From positions 1,364,001 to 1,428,000 of the forward strand of contig JAXMCW010000001.1 of NCBI GenBank assembly GCA_046349155.1: DNA of 64,000 nt, written 5' to 3'. This DNA comes from Alsobacter sp046349155 (GTDB lineage Bacteria > Pseudomonadota > Alphaproteobacteria > Rhizobiales > Beijerinckiaceae). Under the pieces are notes generated by a model, which had not been told where the DNA came from, made no database searches, and saw only the letters and a program-made list of their open reading frames with translations. A program made the translations under genes and the position numbers. Of this stretch, positions 57,236-64,000 are shown piece after piece (positions within the stretch are counted from its first letter, which is position 1; the number at the start of each line of letters is the position of its first letter).

Positions 57236-57511
57236 GGGACCCGCGGGCAGGCAGAGGGGAGGGGCTTCGATCCCGTCAGAATGACCGCAAACGCCCCGGA
57301 TGGGGAGTGGTCGACGGCCACTCCGTTCGCACCCCAGGCCGGAGCGCCACGAGGGAGAAAGCGAAACCGCGGGTCGCGTCGAAAGCCGGGACGTGTCCGA
57401 AGGTCGACCCGGGACGGCCCTGTTTCGGAATCTTGGCGCTGCCTTGCCAGCGATCACGGAATCTTCTGTGTCGCGGATCGGCCTAGCATGGTGCGGCTCC
57501 AGGGAGGTCCC

Positions 57512-58636
57512 ATGACATCGGACGATATTCTAGCGCGGCTCGTCGCCTTTCCCTCGGTCGTCGGGAGACCGAATGGCGATATCGTGGGGTGGATCGTGAG
57601 CTATCTCGCGGCTCACGGCATCCATGCGCGGGTCCTTATGGGCCCGGAAGGCGACAGGTCCAATCTCTTCGCCACGATCGGCCGAAGCGAGGATGCGGGA
57701 CTCGTGCTGTCCGGACACATGGACGTCGTGCCCGCGGAGGAGCCCGACTGGACCGGCGATCCCTTCCGCCTCCGGAGGGACGGCCATCGCCTGTACGGGC
57801 GAGGGACGAGCGACATGAAGGGCTTTCTGGCGGCGGTCCTCGCGGCCGTGCCGCAACTTGTAGCCCTGCGCCCGTCAAGGCCGATCCACCTCGCCTTTTC
57901 CTACGACGAGGAGGCCGGCTGCCGCGGCGTGCCTCACCTGATCGCGCGGCTTCCCGAGCTCTCTGCGAAACCCGCCTGCGCCGTCATCGGAGAGCCGAGC
58001 GGATTGCGCGCCATTCTGGCCCACAAGGGGAAGGCGGCCGCCCGCATCGCCATCCGCGGACGATCAGGACACTCGTCCCGGCCGGATCTCGGGCTCAATG
58101 CCATCCATGCCATGACGGGGGTGCTCGGAGCGGTGGTCGCCGCCGCGGCGGCCGCGCGACAGGGCCCGCAGGATCCGTCCTTCGAGCCTCCCTATTCCAC
58201 CCTCCAGGTCGGCACTCTCGCGGGCGGGGACGCGCTCAACATCATCCCTGCGCTCTGCATGGCCGAGATCGAGGCGCGTGCGATTTCCGGCCAGTCACCC
58301 GTCGCGCTGCTCGAGCCGGTGCGAGACGCCTTGGCTGGACTGGAGCGCGAGGGGTTCGAGACGAGCTGGGAGCCCCTGTCGGACTATCCGGCCCTGGCCC
58401 TTCCGAGGACCGCTCCGATCGCTGGCCTCGTCGCCGAGGTCACCGGGAAGGAGCCGTTGCCGGCCGTCAGCTACGGCACGGAGGCAGGGCTCTACCAGGC
58501 CGCCGAGATCGACGCGATCGTGTGCGGGCCCGGGGAGATCGGCCGCGCGCACAAGGCCGACGAGTATATCGAGCGGGGCGAACTCGTCGCCAGCGAGCGG
58601 ATGATCCTCGACCTTGCCGGACGGTTCAACGCCTGA
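57512..58636 (+). CDS. argE: ArgE/DapE-family (M20) deacylase, acetylornithine deacetylase-like
   Basis: 374-residue zinc peptidase. The metal ligands are in SGHMDVVPAEEPDW (His, Asp), GRGTSDMKGFLAAV (Asp), SYDEEAGCRG (catalytic Glu and ligand Glu), VIGEPSG and the C-terminal RAHKADEYIE (His). The dimerisation domain follows at about 175-285 (GRSGHSSRPDLGLNAIH). GGAGG lies 4 bases before the start. It removes an acyl group from an N-acyl amino acid; acetylornithine is the best guess. Its neighbours suggest catabolism rather than arginine synthesis. Confidence 0.88.
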   Translation: MTSDDILARLVAFPSVVGRPNGDIVGWIVSYLAAHGIHARVLMGPEGDRSNLFATIGRSEDAGLVLSGHMDVVPAEEPDWTGDPFRLRRDGHRLYGRGTSDMKGFLAAVLAAVPQLVALRPSRPIHLAFSYDEEAGCRGVPHLIARLPELSAKPACAVIGEPSGLRAILAHKGKAAARIAIRGRSGHSSRPDLGLNAIHAMTGVLGAVVAAAAAARQGPQDPSFEPPYSTLQVGTLAGGDALNIIPALCMAEIEARAISGQSPVALLEPVRDALAGLEREGFETSWEPLSDYPALALPRTAPIAGLVAEVTGKEPLPAVSYGTEAGLYQAAEIDAIVCGPGEIGRAHKADEYIERGELVASERMILDLAGRFNA

Positions 58637-58664
58637 GCGGCGCTGCGTTGCGCCCGGGTCGTCG

Positions 58665-59990
58665 TCAGAACTCCGCCACCTTGCCCCAGGCCGAAGCCGC
58701 GAAGCGGCGGGGATGATAGTGGGCCGGATCGACGAGTGGGTCTGCGCCCACGATGAGATCGGCGATGAGGTGCCCGGCTCCCGGGCCGATGCCGAAGCCA
58801 TGGCCGCTGAACCCCGCAGCGAGGATGAAGCCCGGAACCTCGTCGACCTCGCCGAGCGCCAGCACTCCGTCTGGCGTGCTGTCGATGTAGCCAGCCCACG
58901 TCGCCGTCAGGGGGACCTCGGCGAGCGCCGGCAGGAGCTGGATCGCGCGGCGATGCATGATGCGGATCTGCCGTCCATCGGGAACCGGGTCGAGGATGCG
59001 GCAGGCCTCCATCGGCGTCGGCTCGTCGAGCCGCCAGCGGGAGAGCGTTTCATGACCGGCCTTCCAGGCCTGCAGCCCGCCTGGCGCGGTGCTGCGCCAG
59101 CGCTTGGCGAACATCGGGGCGAACTCGCGGATGAACCGCATCTGCTGTGGCGTCGGATCGACCCGGGCGCCGCCGCTGATCGCGAGCGCATAACCGCCGC
59201 TGCCGCGGCGCGTCACCGAGATGTCCTTCGTGTGCAAGGCGTCGGGGAGCCCCTGCGCGCCGGGCGCCGCCAGCGCGATCGACGAGCGCACCGAGGCCTG
59301 CGGGAACCGCACGCCGATCTGGTTGCAGAAGGAGGAGGCCCAGGCGCCGCCCGCCATGACGGCCGTGCGGGTGCGGATCGTCCCGGCCTCGGTCACGACC
59401 GCGCTGACGCGCCCGCCGGACAGTTCCACGCCGCGCGCGGCGCAGTGCTGGTGCACGGTTCCGCCATACTTCATGATCCCCAGGGCGACCACGGGCACTG
59501 CGCGGCTGGGGTCCGCGATTCCGTCCGTGGGCGAGAACACGCCGCCCTTCCAGGTCTGGCCCGTGGCGGCGGCGCGGCGGGTTGCCTCCCGAGCGTCCAG
59601 CATGACGGTCGTCACGCCGACATTGCGGGCGAACCGACCCCAGCGTGCCCATCCCTCCAGCTCCGCGTCGTCATTGCTGAGGTAGAGCAGGCCGCAGCGG
59701 CTGAAGCCCACGTCCTCGCCGATCTCGGCTGCAAGCGTGTCCCACAGAGCGAGGCTCTTGGTGGCCAGCGGAAGTTCGCGCGCGTCCCGGTTCTGCTGCC
59801 GGCACCAGCCCCAGTTCCGGCTCGACTGCTCCGCGCCGACGAGGCCCTTCTCGACGAGCGCCACGCGGACGCCGCGTCGCGCGAGATAATAGGCCGCGAA
59901 GGCGCCGGCCACCCCCCCGCCGATCACCACGACATCGGCTTCCGCGGGCAGCACGGGGCTCGACTCGATCCTCTTCAGGGGTACGCGCAT
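58665..59990 (-). CDS. FAD-dependent amino acid/amine oxidoreductase (DAO family)
   Basis: 441 residues of the D-amino acid oxidase/glycine oxidase superfamily. The FAD site is VVVIGGGVAGAFAAYYLA (about residue 20), followed by EKGLVGAEQSSRNWGWCRQQ. Substrate-domain features include AGGAWASSF and the C-terminal AAGFSGHGFGIGPGAGHLIADL that closes the FAD site. It probably oxidises an N-substituted or D-amino acid to an imino acid. It lies downstream of an Lrp regulator and the peptide transporter on the same strand. Confidence 0.87.
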   Translation of the reverse strand: MRVPLKRIESSPVLPAEADVVVIGGGVAGAFAAYYLARRGVRVALVEKGLVGAEQSSRNWGWCRQQNRDARELPLATKSLALWDTLAAEIGEDVGFSRCGLLYLSNDDAELEGWARWGRFARNVGVTTVMLDAREATRRAAATGQTWKGGVFSPTDGIADPSRAVPVVALGIMKYGGTVHQHCAARGVELSGGRVSAVVTEAGTIRTRTAVMAGGAWASSFCNQIGVRFPQASVRSSIALAAPGAQGLPDALHTKDISVTRRGSGGYALAISGGARVDPTPQQMRFIREFAPMFAKRWRSTAPGGLQAWKAGHETLSRWRLDEPTPMEACRILDPVPDGRQIRIMHRRAIQLLPALAEVPLTATWAGYIDSTPDGVLALGEVDEVPGFILAAGFSGHGFGIGPGAGHLIADLIVGADPLVDPAHYHPRRFAASAWGKVAEF

Positions 59991-60102
59991 TGGGGATCTC
60001 CGACCTGGCGTAACCTAGCCGCCACGCGCCAGCGGCGGATGCTGGATCTCGGCCGGAATCCGAATTTTCTGCCGCGCAGGATCGTGGCGGCCGCTATCCC
60101 GC

Positions 60103-60579
60103 TCAGCGGTTGAACAGCTTGGACAGCGGCACGTGGTTCTTCACGACGGGCGACTTCAGCACGACGAAGCTGAAATACTTGTCGATGCCGACGTCCTGGT
60201 CGATCAGCCGTTCCATGATGGACTGGTACTCGGCGATGCTGCCGGTGACGAACTTCACGAGATAGTCGTAGCCGCCGGAGATGAGGTGGCACTCCATGAC
60301 CGAATCGAGCTTCTCGACGGTGGCGATGAACCGGGCGAAGTCGATCTGGCGGTGGTTCTTCAGCGTGACCTCGGTGAAGACCGTCAGGGCCTGCCCGAGC
60401 TTCGCGACGTTGACGAGGGCGGAGTAGCCCGTGATGTAGCCCTCGTCCTGGAGCTTCCGCACGCGGATGAGACAGGGGCTCGGCGACAGGTTCACGAGGC
60501 CGGCCAGCTCGACGTTGGTGATGCGGCCGTTCTTCTGCAGCTCGGAAAGAATCTTGATGTCGATCTGGTCGAGCTTCAT
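60103..60579 (-). CDS. Lrp/AsnC-family transcription regulator
   Basis: 158 residues. The N-terminal helix-turn-helix is KILSELQKNGRITNVELAGL (about residues 9-28), with the recognition helix in SPSPCLIRVRKLQDEGYI. The C-terminal ligand domain (RAM) includes VMECHLISGGYDYLVKF with the Gly loop that binds amino acids. It lies between the FAD oxidase and the peptide transporter genes and is a likely local regulator of both. The start at 60579 fits the family; an in-frame ATG at 60606 is possible. Confidence 0.92.
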   Translation of the reverse strand: MKLDQIDIKILSELQKNGRITNVELAGLVNLSPSPCLIRVRKLQDEGYITGYSALVNVAKLGQALTVFTEVTLKNHRQIDFARFIATVEKLDSVMECHLISGGYDYLVKFVTGSIAEYQSIMERLIDQDVGIDKYFSFVVLKSPVVKNHVPLSKLFNR

Positions 60580-60630
60580 GCGCGCCCCGTCTTCTTCCAG
60601 CGCCATTCGTCGCGGACCGGCTGCAACGGG

Positions 60631-62289
60631 TTACCGCTTCGCCAGGGCTGCGACAACCTCCGGGTCCTTCTCGATCGATTCCAGCCAGTGCGGATCGAGC
60701 TTGGGCACGGATGCGAACAGGAGCCTGGTATAGGCGTGGTGGTCGTGCGAGCCGACGCGGTCGCGCGGCATCTGCTCGATCTTCTCGCCGGCATACATCA
60801 CGGCGATCTCGTCGCACACCGCTTGCACGGTGGGCAGGTCATGGCTGATGAAGACGTAGCAGAGGCCGAGTTCGCGCTGCAGCTCCTTCAACAGGTCGAT
60901 GATGGCGGCAGCGACGACGGTGTCGAGCGCCGAGGTGATCTCGTCGCACAGGATGATCCGTGGGTCGGCGGCCAGTGCCCGGGCAAGGTTGACGCGCTGC
61001 TTCTGGCCGCCTGACAGCTCGGGAGGGCGACGGTTCCTGAGGGCGCGGGGCAGGTGGACCATCTCGAGCAGGCGGTCGACGCGGGCATGTGCCTCTGCGC
61101 CCTTCAGCCGGTGATAGAAGGCGAGCGGCCGGGCCAGGATCTCGGCGATCGACTTGGCGGGGTTCAGCGCCGTGTCGGCGGACTGGAACACGATCTGGAT
61201 CTGCCGCAGCTGTTCGCGCGTGCGATCCTTAGCGGCGCGGGGCAGCGGCTTTCCCTCGAGCAGGATCTCGCCCGAAGCCGGCGGCAGGATGCCCGCGATC
61301 GCGCGCGCCAGGGTGGACTTCCCGCAGCCCGATTCGCCGATCACGCCGAGATTGCGGCCAGCCTCCAGCGTCAGGCTCACGGCCTTCACGACGGTCACCG
61401 TCGGCGAGCCGTCGGACGTGAGTGTGCCATAGCCGGCCACGACATCCCTGAGCTCCAGCATGGGGCGGGCGACGGGCGGCGGCGCCGCCTGCGGCTCGCC
61501 ACCGGGCCGGAAGGCTGCCAGCAGAGCGCGCGTGTAGGAATGCTGCGGCCGGGCCAGGATATCGGCCGTGGCGCCGATCTCCTGCACTTCGCCGCCCTTC
61601 AGCACCACGATGCGGTCCGCGATCTGCGCCACGACGGCGAGGTCGTGCGAGACGTAGACGCCGGCGATGCGCCGCTCCCTCATCACGGACTTGAATGCCC
61701 GCAGAACCTCGATCTGCGTGGTGACGTCGAGGGCCGTGGTCGGCTCGTCGAAGATGACGAGCTTGGGATCGCCGATCAGGGCCATGGCCGCCGAGAGCCG
61801 CTGCAACTGGCCGCCCGAGACCTGGTGAGGATAGCGCTCGCCGATCGTGTCCGGGTTGGGCAGCGAGAGCGCGCGGAACAGCTCCACGGCGCGGACGCGG
61901 GCCTTCGCGTCGGGCATCAGCTTGTGGATGCGCGAGACCTCCACCACCTGATCGATGATGCGCATCGACGGGTCGAAGGCCGCCGCGGCGCTCTGCGGGA
62001 CATAGGCGACCTCGGTGCCGCGCACCCTTGCCCGCTGCCGCTCGTCGAGCTTCACCATATCGTGGCCGCCGACCGTCACGCGGCCACCCTCGATCGTGCA
62101 GCCCTCGCGGGCATAGCCCATCAGGGACAAGGCGATGGTGGTCTTGCCGGACCCGCTTTCGCCGATGAGCGCGACGATCTCGCCCGGGCCGATGTCGAAG
62201 CCGACGCCCTTGATGATCTCGACCCGGCGGCCGGCGTCGGTCGTGGCGCCGATCCTGAGGTCTCGGATCTCGACGAGGTTGCCCGTCAT
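60631..62289 (-). CDS. Fused dual ATPase of a peptide-type ABC transporter (DppD-DppF fusion)
   Basis: 552 residues with two complete ABC domains in one chain. Domain 1: Walker A GESGSGKTT (about residue 40), signature VSGGQLQRL, Walker B LVIFDEPTTALD. Domain 2 (from about 275): Walker A GESGCGKST, signature LSGGQKQRV, Walker B IILCDEITSALD. Oppositely charged DppD and DppF chains are separate in most peptide importers; fused forms are well known. The start overlaps the stop of the DppC-type permease by 4 bases (ATGA). The substrate may be a peptide or opine. Confidence 0.92.
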   Translation of the reverse strand: MTGNLVEIRDLRIGATTDAGRRVEIIKGVGFDIGPGEIVALIGESGSGKTTIALSLMGYAREGCTIEGGRVTVGGHDMVKLDERQRARVRGTEVAYVPQSAAAAFDPSMRIIDQVVEVSRIHKLMPDAKARVRAVELFRALSLPNPDTIGERYPHQVSGGQLQRLSAAMALIGDPKLVIFDEPTTALDVTTQIEVLRAFKSVMRERRIAGVYVSHDLAVVAQIADRIVVLKGGEVQEIGATADILARPQHSYTRALLAAFRPGGEPQAAPPPVARPMLELRDVVAGYGTLTSDGSPTVTVVKAVSLTLEAGRNLGVIGESGCGKSTLARAIAGILPPASGEILLEGKPLPRAAKDRTREQLRQIQIVFQSADTALNPAKSIAEILARPLAFYHRLKGAEAHARVDRLLEMVHLPRALRNRRPPELSGGQKQRVNLARALAADPRIILCDEITSALDTVVAAAIIDLLKELQRELGLCYVFISHDLPTVQAVCDEIAVMYAGEKIEQMPRDRVGSHDHHAYTRLLFASVPKLDPHWLESIEKDPEVVAALAKR

Positions 62290-63128
62290 GAGCTCCGGTC
62301 CCTGATCTTGCGCGGCAGGTTGTCGATCAGCAGGTTGACGCTGATCGTCAGGCTGGCGATGGCCACGGAGGGGAACATCACCGCGGGCGCGCCGAAGGGC
62401 AGGCCGCTGATGTTCTCGCGCACCAGCGCGCCCCAGTCCGCATTGGGCGGCTGCACGCCGAGCCCGAGGAAGGAGAGCCCGGAGAGGAGCAGGACGATGA
62501 AGACGAAGCGCAGGCCAATGTCGGCGAAGACCGGTCCGATGATGTTGGGCAGGATTTCAGACCCGATGATGTAGGGCACCCTTTCTCCGCGCGCGCGGGC
62601 CACGGTGATGAAGTCCATCGTGTTGACGTTGACGGCGAGCGCCCGGGCGAAACGGTAGGCGCCGGGCGTATAGATCACGGCGAGCGTCAGGATGAGGACC
62701 GGGATCGAGGAGCCGACGCCGGCCACGACGACCAGACCGAAGAGCTTGCTCGGGATGGAGTTCAGCGCGTCCAGGAAGCGGCTCATCGCGGAGTCGACCC
62801 AGCCCCCTGCGACCGCCGCGCTCATGCCGAGCGTGACGCCCGTGACGCAGGCCAGGAGCACGGCCGCGAGCGAGATGCCGACCGTGTAGCGCGTGCCCAG
62901 CAGGATGCGGGAGAGCATGTCCCTGCCGAGATAGTCGGTCCCGAAGGGGAACTGCGCCGACATCGGCCCGAAATAGTCGTTGTCGACGATCTCGCCGATG
63001 CCGTGCGGCGCGAGCAGCGGAGCGAAGATCGCGACCAGCATCCAGAACAGGATGACGCAGAAGGCGAGCAGCCCGACGAGGTTGATCCGGAAGTGGAAGG
63101 GGAGGGGGATCGCGCCGACCATGGTCAT
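62286..63128 (-). CDS. Peptide-type ABC transporter permease (DppC family)
   Basis: 280-residue inner-membrane permease with about six helices. Features of the family: FPFGTDYLGRDMLSRILLG (about residue 78), the EAA-like loop ARARGERVPYIIGSEILPN (about 175), and FLGLGVQPPNADWG (about 220). It overlaps both the upstream permease gene and the ATPase gene by 4 bases (ATGA), so the three are tightly coupled. An alternative start at 63122 is possible. Confidence 0.92.
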   Translation of the reverse strand: MTMVGAIPLPFHFRINLVGLLAFCVILFWMLVAIFAPLLAPHGIGEIVDNDYFGPMSAQFPFGTDYLGRDMLSRILLGTRYTVGISLAAVLLACVTGVTLGMSAAVAGGWVDSAMSRFLDALNSIPSKLFGLVVVAGVGSSIPVLILTLAVIYTPGAYRFARALAVNVNTMDFITVARARGERVPYIIGSEILPNIIGPVFADIGLRFVFIVLLLSGLSFLGLGVQPPNADWGALVRENISGLPFGAPAVMFPSVAIASLTISVNLLIDNLPRKIRDRSS

Positions 63129-64000
63129 CGCAGCCGCGGGTTGGACAGGATCGCCACGATGTCCGCCATCGTGATCAGGGCGAGGTAGACCACGCAGAAG
63201 ACCATCGCGCAGCTCTGGATGAGCGGCAGGTCGCGCGTGGAGACGGCGTCGACCATGAGCTTGGCGATGCCGGGATAGTTGAAGATGGTCTCCACGATGA
63301 TGACCCCGCCCAGCAGGTAGGAGAGCGACAGCGCGACGGCGTTGACGATCGGCCCCAGCGCGTTCGGCAGCGCGTGGCGCAAGACGATGCGGCTGGGCGA
63401 GGCGCCCTTCAGCCTGGCCATCTCGACATAGGGCGTTCGCAGGGTCTCGATCATCGCAGCGCGGGTCATGCGGATCATCTGCGCCGAGATGACGAAGGCC
63501 AGCGTGATCACCGGCATGGCGAAGACGCGCAGGAGATCCAAGAAGGACGTCGCCTCCCGCGCAACCGACAGGGCCGGCAGCCAGCGCAGGTGGACGGCGA
63601 AGATCAGCACGGCCGAGGTCGCCACCATGAACTCGGGCACGGAGATCACGGCGATGACGCCGAAGGTGAGCAGCCGGTCGAACAGGCTGCCGCGCAGGAT
63701 GGCGGCGCAGATGCCGAGCGTGAGCGCGATCGGCACCGCAAAGAGCGTCGTCACGCCGGCGAGCTTCAGGGAGTTGAGGAGCCGGGGGCCGATGAGCTGG
63801 GCCACCGGCATCTTGTTGGCGTAGGACACGCCGAGGTCGCCGACGGTGAGGCCCGCGAGCCACCGCACGAACCGCAGGAGGGCGGGTTCGTCGAGGTGCA
63901 TCGCCGTCCTGAGGCCCGCCACGGCCTCGGGTGTCGCGGCCTGTCCGAGCAGTACCTCGGCCACGTCGCCTGGCAGGATCGCGGTCGCGCAGAAGACCGT
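63125..64000 (-). CDS. Peptide-type ABC transporter permease (DppB family), 5' partial
   Basis: Inner-membrane permease. The frame is open to the window edge, so the N-terminus (about the first 40 residues) lies off the right end. The visible part begins TVFCATAILPGDVAEVLLGQ, as expected just after the first helix of DppB. The EAA-like loop is ARLKGASPSRIVLRHALPN, and the C-terminus ends IVAILSNPRLR. It is the first gene in view of the transporter; the binding protein gene is probably just beyond the edge. The stop overlaps the DppC start. Confidence 0.92.
   Translation of the reverse strand, partial: TVFCATAILPGDVAEVLLGQAATPEAVAGLRTAMHLDEPALLRFVRWLAGLTVGDLGVSYANKMPVAQLIGPRLLNSLKLAGVTTLFAVPIALTLGICAAILRGSLFDRLLTFGVIAVISVPEFMVATSAVLIFAVHLRWLPALSVAREATSFLDLLRVFAMPVITLAFVISAQMIRMTRAAMIETLRTPYVEMARLKGASPSRIVLRHALPNALGPIVNAVALSLSYLLGGVIIVETIFNYPGIAKLMVDAVSTRDLPLIQSCAMVFCVVYLALITMADIVAILSNPRLR

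Overview
The window is a G+C-rich, gene-dense chromosomal segment of an alphaproteobacterium, most likely in the Hyphomicrobiales (this placement is inference). The clues are a red-type (form IC) RuBisCO operon with CbbX and a divergent CbbR, a bacteriochlorophyll synthase gene (bchG), Flp-type pilins, an HWE-family sensor kinase, a Rhodobacter-like sorbitol (smo) operon and soxBDAG sarcosine oxidase. Together they suggest a metabolically versatile, possibly phototrophic or facultatively autotrophic soil or water organism. I see no CRISPR array, insertion sequence, rRNA or tRNA gene, or prophage.

Layout. 2-5218 (+): polyol ABC transporter (two permeases and an ATPase; the binding protein lies off the left edge), sorbitol dehydrogenase SmoS and an FGGY sugar kinase. 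5233-11140: aldo/keto reductase, a persulfide dioxygenase-rhodanese fusion with a 1-Cys peroxiredoxin, a flavin monooxygenase carrying a SnoaL-like domain, and an SRAP protein. 11339-19378 (-): Calvin cycle operon in transcription order cbbF-cbbP-cbbT-cbbL-cbbS-cbbX-rpe, with cbbR (+) divergent. 20609-27187: two Flp pilin genes in opposite orientation flank an LLM oxidoreductase, bchG, a CheY-like regulator, a zinc-type CDF exporter with a Gly-His repeat, a small secreted protein and an HWE kinase. 27299-29421: RraA-like protein, a ClpP-fold secreted protein and aroQ. 29428-34139: cyanide-insensitive-type bd oxidase (cydAB plus a DUF2474 peptide), truncated hemoglobin and an NsrR-like regulator, divergent from a DUF2892 protein and a ferredoxin-NADP reductase. 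34160-38080: GMC/sorbitol-dehydrogenase pair, a DUF937 protein and pncB. 38269-43226: sarcosine oxidase soxBDAG. 43293-50400: TIM-barrel isomerase, fatty acid desaturase, zwf, pcaF-type thiolase, MliC and a soluble dual-PAS chemoreceptor. 50622-55730: glycosyltransferase, L,D-transpeptidase-like lipoprotein, core-MetE, cNMP-binding protein, methyltransferase and a glnQ remnant. 55787-64000: MFS exporter, ArgE/DapE deacylase, FAD amine oxidase, Lrp regulator and a peptide-type ABC transporter that runs off the right edge.

How the parts fit. The Calvin operon supplies CO2 fixation; zwf, the kinase and rpe connect to pentose phosphates. The smo genes and the GMC/SLDH pair both oxidise polyols, one in the cytoplasm and one in the periplasm. 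The bd oxidase, hemoglobin and NsrR form a nitric oxide and low-oxygen defence unit. The right-hand end resembles an uptake and catabolism unit for an N-substituted amino acid or peptide. The most notable observations are a perfect 112-nt inverted repeat shared by the two pilin genes, a family of palindromic repeats with one copy between cbbL and cbbS, an L,D-transpeptidase homologue lacking the usual motif His and Arg, and a kinase translationally coupled to a tiny porin-motif protein.
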